Under the pieces are notes generated by a model. That model worked only from the letters and a program-made list of their open reading frames with translations. It was not told the origin of the DNA and did not search any database. From NCBI RefSeq assembly GCF_900086725.1, contig NZ_LT574837.1, forward strand, positions 786,760-850,759: DNA of 64,000 nucleotides. The letters are read 5' to 3'. This document shows positions 34,189-44,182 of the stretch, in pieces. Each line of letters starts with the position of its first letter. The first letter of the stretch is position 1. The DNA is from Bariatricus massiliensis (GTDB lineage Bacteria; Bacillota; Clostridia; Lachnospirales; Lachnospiraceae). The position numbers and the translations under genes were made by a program.

Positions 34189-35424
34189 CTATGCCGAAAC
34201 TTGATGTTTTCTGAAGAAAAGTCTTATAAAAGGAATCGAGATGACCGTTAATACTGTATAGACAATCGCTCTTACAGAAAGGGCGTCTAAAACCAAGCCG
34301 CCAAACTGATAAGAAACATATTTGCCAAACTCGGGCATAGTGGAACGGTATGGAAGCAGGAACAATAGTTGATTGTATATCCCTGCTATGCCTGTCGGCG
34401 TCAAGAACATTGGTATGAATAGAACAGGTACGAGTACAGCTAATACCAAATAAGGTGTTTTCATTTTTGCGGATAACAGTAATGTCAGTCCAGCCATCGC
34501 AATCACTACCAGATAGATTACCCCCAGATTAATAAGGGTCATCTGCAGTAAACTAAGCGGATACGGAATTGTCGTGCCCAATATCTGCAAAGGCAGATTC
34601 CACCCGTCCACGCCAAAAAAGGCAAGCGGAAATCCGCAGGCAACAATGAGATGGACAGTAAACGCTAGAATAGCAAATAAAAACGAAGAAACAATTTTTG
34701 CGGTAATAAGTTTTGTTCTCCCATATTTTGCGGATAAGATGACCGCATCCGTCCCCGCCTGATATTCACTTGCGAATACAGGGGCTATTACAATGCAGAC
34801 CGAAAGTATGGCAAACATTAAGAGTTCAAAACTCGTTATAATTACTTCCCAGCCTTCGTGATATCCATAACGAAGTGGTGTCTCTACGTCGTTGTTCATC
34901 TCCCGCCAATATTCTTTCTGTTTCTCAGACATATCCCGCGAGGAAGCGTTGAGAATTGTTTCAATCTTCTCGTTTCTCGCCTCATAAAAATTCGCTCCAC
35001 CGCCCAAGTCCAATTCGGGCAAACTGTTATACCCTGCATATGCGCCTTGTTCTGCGTAGTTTGTGGCAATTAAACGCAAAAGTTTTTCCTTCGGCGCTAT
35101 GTTCTCCCAATACGCGTCCCCGATTAAAAATTTCTCATTTCCGTCAAATCCAACATTATCCGGATTTTGGAAAAGCTCATTTACTTCCTGTACGGTTTCT
35201 TCGACGAACTCATCGGTCAAGCTAACGGAATATTGGGACGCCTGCTCTTTTTCGTACTTGATGCCCTCCGTACCTTGCAGTACGCCATCTTGATTGTATG
35301 TCTGATACTGCATAATAGGGAGGCCAAAAAGAAATGCCGTCAAAATCAGGCTGATTGTCATAATGAGCAGTGTGGACTTCTTGCGCAGTATTTTTAAAAG
35401 TTCATATTTAATCAATGTTCTCAT
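34189..35424 (-). CDS. ABC-2 type transporter permease
   Basis: 411 residues: TM1 (about 18-37), a long extracytoplasmic loop (about 38-205, rich in Glu/Asn/Tyr), then five further segments. This plan resembles NatB/YtrC or antibiotic-peptide exporters. Its ATG overlaps the ATPase stop by 4 nt. Together with the ATPase and the adjacent two-component system it forms a likely stress- or antibiotic-responsive export module. Confidence 0.8.
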   Translation of the reverse strand: MRTLIKYELLKILRKKSTLLIMTISLILTAFLFGLPIMQYQTYNQDGVLQGTEGIKYEKEQASQYSVSLTDEFVEETVQEVNELFQNPDNVGFDGNEKFLIGDAYWENIAPKEKLLRLIATNYAEQGAYAGYNSLPELDLGGGANFYEARNEKIETILNASSRDMSEKQKEYWREMNNDVETPLRYGYHEGWEVIITSFELLMFAILSVCIVIAPVFASEYQAGTDAVILSAKYGRTKLITAKIVSSFLFAILAFTVHLIVACGFPLAFFGVDGWNLPLQILGTTIPYPLSLLQMTLINLGVIYLVVIAMAGLTLLLSAKMKTPYLVLAVLVPVLFIPMFLTPTGIAGIYNQLLFLLPYRSTMPEFGKYVSYQFGGLVLDALSVRAIVYTVLTVISIPFIRLFFRKHQVSA

Positions 35425-36311
35425 TGCTTCCCGCCCCTTTCACTTTCTACTTCTTCCGCAAAATAATATAAAAATAAGTCCTCCAAACTAGGCTTTACGG
35501 TAATCGCTTTCTTGGACGGCGGTATATCGCTCACAATCCGTAAACGCACCGCATTATTTTCATGATGAAGATTAACGACCGAAAAGCGGCCATTATATTT
35601 CATAGCCTCACGCTCATCCACTAAAAGTTCCCACACCTTCCCCTCAATACAATCGGTAACCGTCCCCATTGGCTCCTGCAAGAGCAGTTTCCCTCTTTTC
35701 ATCATCAGGATTGTATCTGCAATGTAAGAGACATCAGAAACGATATGAGTGGACAAGATAACAATTTTTTCTTTGGCAAAGTCAGAAATCAGGTTACGAA
35801 AGCGCACACGTTCTTTAGGGTCAAGCCCTGCCGTAGGTTCATCCAAAATCAGGATAGAGGGATTGTTCAGCTCTGCCTGCGCGATGCCCAGCCGCTGCTT
35901 CATCCCACCAGAGAACGATTTAATCTTTTTGTCTGCCACATCTTGCAGATTGACCATTTGAAGAAGATTATTTGTTCTGTGTTTCGCTGCTCTTTGCCCT
36001 ATCCCTTTTACCGCCGCGATATAGAGCATGAATTCACGGGCAGTAAAGTCCGGATAAAAGCCAAAATCCTGCGGCATGTAACCTAAGTGAGCGTAGTATT
36101 TCTCGCCCAATTCCTCTAAAGTCCTGCCATTCAACCGGATACTGCCAGATGACGGCTTCAAGACACCGCAGATCATACGCATAAGTGTTGTTTTGCCTGC
36201 GCCGTTCGCTCCCAGCAGGCCATATACGCCGGGCGTTAGTACAACATTTATATCGTCCACGGCGCATTTCGCTCCATACTGTTTTTTTAAGTTTTGTAAT
36301 CGAAGTTCCAT
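35421..36311 (-). CDS. ABC transporter ATP-binding protein
   Basis: 296 residues. Walker A GLLGANGAGKTTLMRM, signature SFSGGMKQRLGIAQA, Walker B ILILDEPTAGLDP, H-loop LSTHIV, and a C-terminal regulatory stretch. BcrA/NatA-like exporter ATPase. The ATG at 36309-36311 (GGGAGG upstream) replaces an earlier start 20 codons up that overlaps a terminator. Confidence 0.9.
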   Translation of the reverse strand: MELRLQNLKKQYGAKCAVDDINVVLTPGVYGLLGANGAGKTTLMRMICGVLKPSSGSIRLNGRTLEELGEKYYAHLGYMPQDFGFYPDFTAREFMLYIAAVKGIGQRAAKHRTNNLLQMVNLQDVADKKIKSFSGGMKQRLGIAQAELNNPSILILDEPTAGLDPKERVRFRNLISDFAKEKIVILSTHIVSDVSYIADTILMMKRGKLLLQEPMGTVTDCIEGKVWELLVDEREAMKYNGRFSVVNLHHENNAVRLRIVSDIPPSKKAITVKPSLEDLFLYYFAEEVESERGGKQ

Positions 36312-36334
36312 CTTTAAAACCTCCCATCTATAAT

Positions 36335-36373
36335 AAAAAAGTAGGTGACCTATGCTCATAGCATAAATCACCT
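36335..36373 (-). terminator. Hairpin with T tract between sensor kinase and ABC genes
   Basis: AGGTGA-ATGCT pairs with AGCAT-TCACCT with small internal loops and is followed on the minus strand by ACTTTTTTATTAT. It would stop or attenuate transcription from the regulator genes before the transporter genes. Confidence 0.75.
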
Positions 36374-36409
36374 ATCTTAGGCTGTACTTTTCCGTACCTT
36401 AATTCTATC

Positions 36410-37825
36410 TTAATTTATAAGACGTGGGATAGAGATGACGAATTCTGTGCCCGTTCCCGGCTTACTCGTAACCGCAATATCCCCGCCGTGCAGAATGATA
36501 ATCTGCTTGGCAATCGCAAGTCCCAAGCCGCTTCCTTCCGCTTTTTGTTCTGTACTTGTCCCTCTGTAATACCGGCTAAAAAGCTTTGATAACTCCTCTT
36601 CGTCCATACCATTTCCATTGTCGCGGATAGAAATGGTAATCCTCTTGTCACTCTCATCCGAAACATAAACCGTTACCTTTGTTTTCGGTGGGTTGTGGAC
36701 AAAAGCGTTGATAATTATATTTTGAACAGCCCTGCGGAATAAGTCCTCGTCAATTTGTGCGGATATTTCTGAATTGCTGCAGTCAAGTTCTATATCGTTC
36801 CCGGCAAATTGTGGGTCATTTATCTCATCGATTACCCATTCTCTTAAACTATGGACAATGGAAACTTCCTGCGGGTGATACGGGAAAGCTCCGGACTCCA
36901 GTTGATAGGTCAGCTTCAAATCATTGATCAGCTTTTCCGTATGATTTACATTCTTCAAAATGATTGTACCGAATTCTTGTATTTCATCGATATCAGCCAG
37001 CTTACCATCCGCCAATAATTCGGCGTATCCCTTGATTGGCGACAGGGGAGTTTTCATATCGTGCGTTATGTTTGCAATCCACTCTCTACGTGTCTGTTCC
37101 GTTTCATCCTCTATTTTATCAGCGTGTTTAATTTCATCGTCCATTTTGTTTAATGCTCTGTAAACCTCACTGAAAGTGCCATTTTCTTTTATCGGCTCAT
37201 ATGTGCGCCGGGAAATATTCTTAATTCCGCCCGAAATTTTGGAAAGCTTATGGGAAAGCCAAAAACAGTATGCAATCACGAAGAGTAAGAGTGCAGTAAA
37301 CGCAATAAAAATAGCAGCTCTCACCATTGGGGAAAGCCGTCCAACATTTTCTCCATTGTAATATAGCATATATTTTCCGATTGCATACGGGAAACCAACT
37401 ATGTAATTCCAAGTGTTTCCCTCATCTTCAAAACTATTTACAAATACCGTATAATTTTCATCGTAGTTATCCGTGCCAAACGAAATCAGCTCAGAAGCCA
37501 AATAGCTGTCAGGATAGTCTTTTGGCTTATTGTGCGAAAACACTTCACGTCCACTCTCATCGACGATTTGTACCCATAACCCATAATCATCCAGCCTTTC
37601 CAATCCCATTTCTTCTACACAAATGTCTCCGTTTTCACTGTAGAGCCAAGTAGAAAAGCTCTTCGTAAAAGTGCTTGGCCATGAGGCTAAACTAAGCCCT
37701 TCCGGCTCTGGGATATAGAAAATATAATAGACCATGCCCATTACGATGGCGGCCAGCAATAAGACGATACTTGATATGAAGGCCACTATCCGCAGCAATA
37801 ATACGTTTTTATTTCTCGTTTTCAT
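36410..37825 (-). CDS. Membrane sensor histidine kinase
   Basis: 471 residues: TM1 (about 10-35), an extracytoplasmic domain (about 36-170), TM2 (about 172-192), HisKA with the phosphoacceptor His in ANITHDMKTPLSPIKGY and HATPase motifs NIIINAFVHN, DNGNGMDEEE and GSGLGLAIAKQI. Its start overlaps the end of the response regulator by 17 nt, so the pair is coupled. Probable sensor for the adjacent ABC exporter. Confidence 0.9.
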   Translation of the reverse strand: MKTRNKNVLLLRIVAFISSIVLLLAAIVMGMVYYIFYIPEPEGLSLASWPSTFTKSFSTWLYSENGDICVEEMGLERLDDYGLWVQIVDESGREVFSHNKPKDYPDSYLASELISFGTDNYDENYTVFVNSFEDEGNTWNYIVGFPYAIGKYMLYYNGENVGRLSPMVRAAIFIAFTALLLFVIAYCFWLSHKLSKISGGIKNISRRTYEPIKENGTFSEVYRALNKMDDEIKHADKIEDETEQTRREWIANITHDMKTPLSPIKGYAELLADGKLADIDEIQEFGTIILKNVNHTEKLINDLKLTYQLESGAFPYHPQEVSIVHSLREWVIDEINDPQFAGNDIELDCSNSEISAQIDEDLFRRAVQNIIINAFVHNPPKTKVTVYVSDESDKRITISIRDNGNGMDEEELSKLFSRYYRGTSTEQKAEGSGLGLAIAKQIIILHGGDIAVTSKPGTGTEFVISIPRLIN

Positions 37826-38519
37826 CTGGCACCACCATCTTATATCCTAAGCCTTTCATCGTGATGATATATTGAGGAGCGTTTGGATTATCTTCCACTT
37901 TTTCACGCAAATGCCGGATATGGACCATAATGGTATTATCACACCCAAAGCTGTCCTCACTCCAGACCGCCTTGTACAATCGCTCACGGCTGATAACACG
38001 CCCTATATTTTCTGCCAGATAATATAAAATTTCAAACTCTCTTGCAGTCAATTCAATCATCTGATTCTTTTTCGTCACCCTGCATCCTTCAACGTCAATG
38101 ACCAAATCTCCAACTTTAAGCAGTTGATTCTCTGACGTTTTTTCCATATAACCCGCTCTGCGCAATTGTGCTTTTACTCTATACGCCACTTCTTTCGGAC
38201 TGAATGGTTTTGTGACATAATCATCCCCGCCAACGGCTAACCCCAATATTTTATCAAGTTCATCATTTTTAGAAGAGAGGAACAGGATAGGGCTGCGGGA
38301 AAACTGCCGTATTTGTCTGCAGACCTCGTATCCGTCAATGTCGGGCAGCATTACATCTAAAATAATCATATCAGGCTGCTGCTCCTCGCAAACCTTCACG
38401 GCAGACATACCATTTTCTACTTTTAAAATATTTCTAAATCCCTCAATATTCAACGCTTTTTCAAGTAAATTTAGTATATCTCTTTCATCGTCCACAACCA
38501 TTATTTTATAATTTTTCAC
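37809..38519 (-). CDS. OmpR-family response regulator
   Basis: 236 residues: receiver domain (VVDDERDI, phosphoacceptor Asp in IILDVMLPDIDG, Lys in DYVTKPF) and winged-helix domain (VEGCRVTKKNQMIELTAREF, MVHIRHLREKV, MKGLGYKMV). Partner of the overlapping kinase; the likely target is the downstream ABC exporter. Confidence 0.9.
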   Translation of the reverse strand: MKNYKIMVVDDERDILNLLEKALNIEGFRNILKVENGMSAVKVCEEQQPDMIILDVMLPDIDGYEVCRQIRQFSRSPILFLSSKNDELDKILGLAVGGDDYVTKPFSPKEVAYRVKAQLRRAGYMEKTSENQLLKVGDLVIDVEGCRVTKKNQMIELTAREFEILYYLAENIGRVISRERLYKAVWSEDSFGCDNTIMVHIRHLREKVEDNPNAPQYIITMKGLGYKMVVPDENEK

Positions 38520-38636
38520 TATATATCTCCTTGCTTTACGATAGATCAGACACGGCTATCTGTACGTTTCAGGCCTTCGTTATATGCGTTTTATATATTA
38601 TATCCGTCTAAATGAATAATATCAAGCGAGGAAATA

Positions 38637-38672
38637 AGGACGGGCAAGGTATCAGCCCTGCCCGCCCTGATT
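38637..38672 (-). terminator. Terminator of the aminophosphonate transporter operon
   Basis: AGGACGGGCA pairs with TGCCCGCCCT (one mismatch) around a short loop; it overlaps the stop codon of the permease. The T tract on the minus strand is weak. Confidence 0.55.
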
Positions 38673-40382
38673 TTTAATCTTTGCTTTCTTTTGCTGGTGC
38701 TTACGCAGCCCTTCATATACCAGCCGCATAGCCAGATTGATGAACAGCAGAAGCATACACATGGCCGCGGCCGGAGCGGTCTGCCCTGCCCCCTGCATAC
38801 TGACGATCATGACCGGCGCGATGGGAGAGGCCGGTGAATAAAGGAATACCACAGCGGATACCGTTACCAGCGAATTCACAAAGAAATAAACCCACATCTC
38901 ACAGATGGCCGGAAAGCACATCGGCAAGGTCACCCTGCGCAGTGTCTTATAAAACGGCACCGCCAGTGATTCTGATACCGTCTCGAATTCCTTGTCAATC
39001 CGTTTCAAGGCCGTAGTCGCCGTGGAGAATGGGACAGAATAAAAATGAACCATGTTTGCCAGAACAATGATCCATATGGTTCCATAGATGCCGTGGAACG
39101 GATTTACCAGTGCGTACTCCGTGAAGGGAATCTGAAATATAGGGGCGTTAAAAAACATGATAAAGCTTAACCCGACCACAGTCCCCGGAATCGCCAGTGG
39201 TGTGATAGATAGGAAATACGTGATTTTTCTGCTAATAACAAATTTTTTGCTCTTTTCTATCATATAAGCCCCCACAAATGTGAGTATCGTTCCCAAAAAC
39301 GCCGATATGACAGAAATCAAAATAGAATTGCGGAAAGCGGCCGCCCCGTTCCCCGCCGCCGCATTGCTCAAATCATAATTGGACAGTGTGAAGGTCAGAT
39401 TGTACGGCCAAAGCTTAATCACGGAGGCAAAAAGAGCCACCGCAAAAAAAAGCAGCATTGCCAGAGAGATGATAAAGCAGAAGACCGTGGCGGCAAAATC
39501 GCTTGATCTGTGGGGTTTGATCTGATATGGCACTGCTTTTGCACTGATTGCCGCGCTCTGCTTCTTGCTCGTAATGCGGTCTACAACAAATGACAATACC
39601 GCCGGAAACAAAAGTATGATTCCGACTACCGCGCCCATATTAAAATTCTGCTGGCCGACAACCTGTTTGTAAACATCCGTGGCTAGTACATTATAATTGC
39701 CGCCAACTACAGAAGGCGCGCCAAAATCTGTAAAACTGTATGTAAAGGCCACAAACAATGCGCTGACAAGTCCATACTTCACATTGGGGATAGTGATTGT
39801 CAGCATCTTCCGAAGCGCCGAGGTGCCCATCGTTTCCGCAGCCTCATAAAGCCGGTTGTCCGCAGCCGAAAATGCTACCATAAGGATGGTGGTGGCCACC
39901 GGGAAACAGTAAATGCTCTCTGCGATGATTATGCCCACCTTGCCGTACAAGGGAATCGCAAGCCCCAGCGCCGTGAGAATCCCTTTATTCCCAAACAGAT
40001 AAATCAAGGCAATACCGAGAAGCATAGTAGGCGCGAAGATAGGAATCATCCCCACATAGCGGAAGAACCCTTTGAACGGAACATTTTTTCTGGACAGCGC
40101 ATAGGAAAAAAAGAAAGCGAGCGTCACCGATATCAGCGTGGATGCGATGGCTACAAAAAATGTATTTGAAATCGCGTACACCATGGATCTGCTGCTGAAA
40201 TACTTGGCGAACTGCATGAGGCCTACAAAGGCCCCATTCTTATCCTGGAATGCCTTGATGAATAGTGTGCAAAGCGGGCATACAAGAAACAGTATCAAAA
40301 ACACCGCCACCGCATAGATTGCCAGAAAACGCACGATATCTTCTTTCGTGCAGTGCTGGATTTTTTCTTTTATTCTGTTCAT
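38652..40382 (-). CDS. ABC transporter permease, two-domain, 2-aminoethylphosphonate/iron type
   Basis: 576 residues, two fused permease halves of about six segments each, with EAA loops YEAAETMGTSALRKMLTITI and EFETVSESLAVPFYKTLRRV. This fused architecture is shared by Fe3+ (FbpB) and putative 2-aminoethylphosphonate (PhnV-type) permeases. Position next to a C-P lyase operon favours the phosphonate role. It follows the ATPase by 18 bp. Confidence 0.8.
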   Translation of the reverse strand: MNRIKEKIQHCTKEDIVRFLAIYAVAVFLILFLVCPLCTLFIKAFQDKNGAFVGLMQFAKYFSSRSMVYAISNTFFVAIASTLISVTLAFFFSYALSRKNVPFKGFFRYVGMIPIFAPTMLLGIALIYLFGNKGILTALGLAIPLYGKVGIIIAESIYCFPVATTILMVAFSAADNRLYEAAETMGTSALRKMLTITIPNVKYGLVSALFVAFTYSFTDFGAPSVVGGNYNVLATDVYKQVVGQQNFNMGAVVGIILLFPAVLSFVVDRITSKKQSAAISAKAVPYQIKPHRSSDFAATVFCFIISLAMLLFFAVALFASVIKLWPYNLTFTLSNYDLSNAAAGNGAAAFRNSILISVISAFLGTILTFVGAYMIEKSKKFVISRKITYFLSITPLAIPGTVVGLSFIMFFNAPIFQIPFTEYALVNPFHGIYGTIWIIVLANMVHFYSVPFSTATTALKRIDKEFETVSESLAVPFYKTLRRVTLPMCFPAICEMWVYFFVNSLVTVSAVVFLYSPASPIAPVMIVSMQGAGQTAPAAAMCMLLLFINLAMRLVYEGLRKHQQKKAKIKNQGGQG

Positions 40383-40400
40383 TTTCTCCTCATTTCCTTC

Positions 40401-41426
40401 CTATACCCGTGTCTCGAACGTCAGCATTTCCTCTCTGGGAAGCTTTATGAACACATTGTCGTTGACGTGAAATTCCATAGCTTTTGCGGTCTGGAACGGG
40501 ACGTCCACAGCCAGATTCAAGTCTCCGTAAATGATATGGTTCACATTTACAGACACTCTGTCATAGAATCCTCTGAATTCAATGTCTGTAATTTTGCCTC
40601 TCATGTCCGACTCCTGTTTTTCTCTGCTAATGGCAATCTTTTCCGGACGGATTGCCGTCTCGCCCTTTTGGCTGAACCCGTATGCCTTGCTCTTCCTATC
40701 ATCTATAAAATTAATGGAGCCGATAAAGTCTGCCACGAACTGATTCTCAGGTTTCTCATAAATCTCTTCCGGTGTCCCGGACTGCATGACCACCGCTTTA
40801 TTCATGACGATAATGCGGTCGGCCATGGTGAGCGCTTCATCTTGATCATGGGTGACCATAATCGTCGTCAGCTTTAATTCCTTCTGGATATTACATATCT
40901 CTTTTCTGAGGGAAATCCTCACCTTCGCATCCAATGCGGACAGCGGTTCATCGAGCAGTAGAAAATCCGGCTCCGTAGCAAGCGCCCTCGCAAGCGCCAC
41001 CCTCTGCTGCTCCCCTCCGGACATCTCCGATGGCAGGCGGTTCTTGGCATTGGAAAGCTTAATCATATCAAACAGACGGTTCACCCTCTCCTCGATATCT
41101 CTTGTCTTCATTTTCTTATTGCGCAGCCCATATGCCACATTTTCGAAAGCACTCAAGTTGGGGAACAACGCATAAGACTGGAACATAATGCCGAAGTTCC
41201 GTCTGGAGGGCGGAAGATTTGTCACGTCCCGGTCTCCTATGTATACTTTTCCCTCGCTGGGCTGCTCTAAGCCGGCTATAATACGCAGAAGCGTAGACTT
41301 CCCACACCCGGACGGACCAAGCAGGCAAATAAATTCGCCTGCTTGGATGTCCAGATTCACATTGTTCAGTGCTACGTTCTTATCAAATACCTTCGATACA
41401 TTTGATATTTTCAAACTTACACTCAT
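40401..41426 (-). CDS. ABC transporter ATP-binding protein, 2-aminoethylphosphonate type
   Basis: 341 residues: ATPase core with Walker A GPSGCGKSTLLRI, signature MSGGEQQRVALARALA, Walker B FLLLDEPLSALDAKV, H-loop VTHDQDEAL, and a C-terminal TOBE regulatory domain (about 245-341). PotA/FbpC/PhnT group. The ATG at 41424-41426 fits the family; an upstream in-frame start overlaps the binding-protein gene and is rejected. Middle gene of the importer operon. Confidence 0.85.
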   Translation of the reverse strand: MSVSLKISNVSKVFDKNVALNNVNLDIQAGEFICLLGPSGCGKSTLLRIIAGLEQPSEGKVYIGDRDVTNLPPSRRNFGIMFQSYALFPNLSAFENVAYGLRNKKMKTRDIEERVNRLFDMIKLSNAKNRLPSEMSGGEQQRVALARALATEPDFLLLDEPLSALDAKVRISLRKEICNIQKELKLTTIMVTHDQDEALTMADRIIVMNKAVVMQSGTPEEIYEKPENQFVADFIGSINFIDDRKSKAYGFSQKGETAIRPEKIAISREKQESDMRGKITDIEFRGFYDRVSVNVNHIIYGDLNLAVDVPFQTAKAMEFHVNDNVFIKLPREEMLTFETRV

Positions 41427-41436
41427 GAATCCACCT

Positions 41437-42513
41437 CTATTCTTCCGGTGCACTCTTCGCGTCATAACGCTCGGTCCACTCATTTAATGTTTCTTCTCGG
41501 TTCTCAGCCGCCTTATCAAAATCAATATCCGGAATCAGCTGGTCAATCGGGTTCGATGAGTATCCTTCCGGCACTTCATCGCCTACGCCTGTCGCGACAA
41601 TCGGATAATTTGTGGCATATTTCTTCATCACGTTCTCAGAAATTGCCCAGTCAAGGAATTTCTTGGCAATATCCTTCTCTCCGTCCTTTTTAATCAGGGC
41701 ATTGGCTTCCATATCCCAGCCGGAACCTTCTTTCGGGAAAACCGCCTCGCAGATATCACTGCCTACCTCTTCAGCAGATATCAGGCATCTGTAGCCAAAA
41801 GAAACGCCGATGCCGTATTCTCCTGCTGCTGTTTCTTTGGCCGGCTGGCTTCCTGAGTGCATGTAAACGGCAACGTTCTTATCCAGCTCGTCTAAGTAAT
41901 TCCATCCCTCTTCTTCTCCCATCAGGCTTAAGATACCATTTACAGTGAGAAGTCCTGTTCCTGAGGAAGCCGGGTTGGACATAGCGATTAGTCCTTCGTA
42001 TTTCGGGTCGAGCAGCTCTTCATAGGACTTTGGCACCGTGTCGATTCCTTTTGATTCTAATACTTCTTTGTTCACTATCCACGCTGTCTCCCACGCGTCG
42101 ATGCCCACCCATGACGGAACGTCTGCGCTGTCTTTGAACTGGTCAAGGATGTTCTCTACACCTTCCGGCGCATATTCCTCAAGCATTCCCTCCTGCTTTA
42201 ACACAAGAAGGCTTGTCGCGGAAAGCCCCCACACCACGTCCGCCACCGGATTGTCCTTCTCTGCCAGCAGCTTAGAAGTGATGACACCTGTAGATTCTCT
42301 TGTTACATTTACCGTGACATCCGGATTCTGCTCTTTAAACTCTTCCAGATAATCGTTCACCTGCTCATCTTCCAGTGCAGTGTATACATTCAATACATTT
42401 TCATCTTTTTCTGACGACTGTGTGCTCCCGTCCGCATTTGCCTTTGTCACACACCCTGTCAGGCTTGTCACTGCCATTAATGCAGCCATTGCAAGTACAA
42501 CTAATTTTTTCAT
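41437..42513 (-). CDS. ABC substrate-binding lipoprotein, 2-aminoethylphosphonate/iron type
   Basis: 358 residues. Lipobox SLTGC (Cys 21), then a type-2 binding fold: VLNVYTALEDEQVNDYLEEF, ADVVWGLSATSLLVLKQEG, SNPASSGTGLLTV and YGIGVSFGYRCLI. It resembles both FbpA-like iron and PhnS-like aminophosphonate proteins; the C-P lyase context favours a phosphonate. First gene of the importer operon, downstream of the NTN hydrolase gene. Confidence 0.82.
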   Translation of the reverse strand: MKKLVVLAMAALMAVTSLTGCVTKANADGSTQSSEKDENVLNVYTALEDEQVNDYLEEFKEQNPDVTVNVTRESTGVITSKLLAEKDNPVADVVWGLSATSLLVLKQEGMLEEYAPEGVENILDQFKDSADVPSWVGIDAWETAWIVNKEVLESKGIDTVPKSYEELLDPKYEGLIAMSNPASSGTGLLTVNGILSLMGEEEGWNYLDELDKNVAVYMHSGSQPAKETAAGEYGIGVSFGYRCLISAEEVGSDICEAVFPKEGSGWDMEANALIKKDGEKDIAKKFLDWAISENVMKKYATNYPIVATGVGDEVPEGYSSNPIDQLIPDIDFDKAAENREETLNEWTERYDAKSAPEE

Positions 42514-42649
42514 AATCTTCTCAAAACCTCCGTTGTTCTCCTGATTTTCTTTTTCTGATTCGTTGCCTATTATATCCGGTCATTTTTGAATTCTCGTGGA
42601 GTTCCTGTTAGAATTATGAAAAATTTAAAGATTCAAATGTAAAATTTTC

Positions 42650-44074
42650 TTAACGTTGAGCTGTTCCTCCCGATTCCTCCGCCTCCCACCTCGTCCAAGG
42701 CCGGGTAGGCCTGTCCTTTAGATAAGGGCGCAGGTAGTTAAATTGAGGGTGTTTCTCTAAAAACGGCTCCACGTAAAAAGGCATCCCACAGGAGCTCCCC
42801 CAACGGGCATGGAGCGCGAGGCTCTCTGCGTCTTCTGCCGCCGCCACCAAGCCGTCCACGGCGCCCCTTGGCTGAAAGGGCACGGGACGGCCGGGCTGGC
42901 TCATATATGCCCTTTCATCCAGCTCATAGTGGGAGCACACGGTTCTGGAGCAAGGATTTTCCTTCCCAAGATACACATCGTAATGGTCTGACAAAATCTG
43001 CTTGGCGGTCCCGCTGTCTATCGCCCCTTTGTAACGCTCCATAAGCTGGGGAATACGCACCTGCCTTGCGCCTTGATGTCTGCGGATATCCCCATAGCCA
43101 CAGTTGTCACATTCCAGATTGCGGATACGGGGGTCCTCCGGGGCGTTAAATCCTGCATAATATCCATCCGTGGTCTTGTCCACTTTGAAAAATTTGAGCC
43201 CCGCCTCAAATCGCATAATCTCGTTCGTCCCCACATCTCCCACCAGCCAAGTATTTGCGTATCCTCCATTATTGTGTTTCCAGAATTTTTCTACAAAAAG
43301 ATTCAAGGTGTCCGCATACTGAACCGCCAGACGGATACGGGCAAATTCCGGGACGCCCTCCGGCTCATAGGCGCAGAACCCTCCAATCGTAGTCTCCGAT
43401 ATCATCAGTCCCTGCCCCTTCCCCGTCTTCGTGAGATAGAAGTCAGACATGGAATGAATGTATCCGGGCTGCGACTGCATGATAAAAGGATATCCCTTGT
43501 CCGGCTCCACATACTGAATCACGTTCGAATGATTACTGTTCTCATAAGGCGTAAAGCTATTGTGGGCAAGCACAATCCTCCCGTCTGCGGTGTAAGAACC
43601 GGTGGCAATGAACGCACTGCAGTGGTCATGCGCCCCCGATATAAAATGTTTCCTTGTCCTGCCGCCCCCTTGTCCGGGCAGCCTCTCATAGATAGCATCG
43701 ACGGTCGTCGGAAGCCAATAGTTGGTCAGCTCCTCAAATCCATTCCACAAGATAATATCGTCCACCGTAATTCCCGCTTCCGGCCGCACAGAACAGACAC
43801 CCTCCGCGATGGCCTCCATCTCCTCGTAAAATTCCAGATAAGGCTCTCTCCGAAGCACCTCCCGCCATTTATGCAGAATACTGCCCGCGTCATATAAAAA
43901 ACAATCCCAGCTCAGGCCTGTCTGGAGTATGGCAAGCTCCTTCGCCTCCCGAATCCCCGTGACAATCTCCTCCGCAAGCAGCCGCCCATGCTCATATCCC
44001 CGCTGTGCCGCAGTCCCCCTGACGCAAATATAACTCCAGCCATTCTTGTCCTTACGATAGCTCTCCTTACTCAC
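42650..44074 (-). CDS. NTN hydrolase, peptidase C45/phospholipase B-like
   Basis: 474 residues. The centre has GAHDHCSAFIATGSYTADGR (Cys near 160) and IVLAHNSFTPYE, as in C45 acyl-CoA:6-aminopenicillanate acyltransferase and phospholipase-B-like NTN enzymes, whose Cys becomes the N-terminal nucleophile after self-cleavage. C-terminal parts contain HYELDERAYM and GSSCGMPFYVEP. No signal peptide is seen. The GTG at 44072-44074 has AAAGGAG at 8 nt and is preferred over a TTG upstream. It sits between the C-P lyase genes and the aminophosphonate importer, so it may hydrolyse an acylated or amide-bearing phosphonate; this is inference. Confidence 0.7.
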   Translation of the reverse strand: MSKESYRKDKNGWSYICVRGTAAQRGYEHGRLLAEEIVTGIREAKELAILQTGLSWDCFLYDAGSILHKWREVLRREPYLEFYEEMEAIAEGVCSVRPEAGITVDDIILWNGFEELTNYWLPTTVDAIYERLPGQGGGRTRKHFISGAHDHCSAFIATGSYTADGRIVLAHNSFTPYENSNHSNVIQYVEPDKGYPFIMQSQPGYIHSMSDFYLTKTGKGQGLMISETTIGGFCAYEPEGVPEFARIRLAVQYADTLNLFVEKFWKHNNGGYANTWLVGDVGTNEIMRFEAGLKFFKVDKTTDGYYAGFNAPEDPRIRNLECDNCGYGDIRRHQGARQVRIPQLMERYKGAIDSGTAKQILSDHYDVYLGKENPCSRTVCSHYELDERAYMSQPGRPVPFQPRGAVDGLVAAAEDAESLALHARWGSSCGMPFYVEPFLEKHPQFNYLRPYLKDRPTRPWTRWEAEESGGTAQR

Positions 44075-44120
44075 ACCCTCTTCTCCTTTTACAAACAAAG
44101 TTCTCTATTTTATAAAAAAA

Positions 44121-44166
44121 CCATTATTTATAATATACCTTTACCCGGGTATTATTATAAATAATG
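44121..44166 (-). terminator. Terminator after the PHP gene
   Basis: CCATTATTTATAATA pairs almost perfectly with TATTATAAATAATGG, with an inner GGTA/TACC pair, and is followed on the minus strand by TTTTTTTATAAAATAG. It separates phnG-PHP from the NTN hydrolase and transporter genes. Confidence 0.82.
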
Positions 44167-44182
44167 GCATAAACGATAAATT

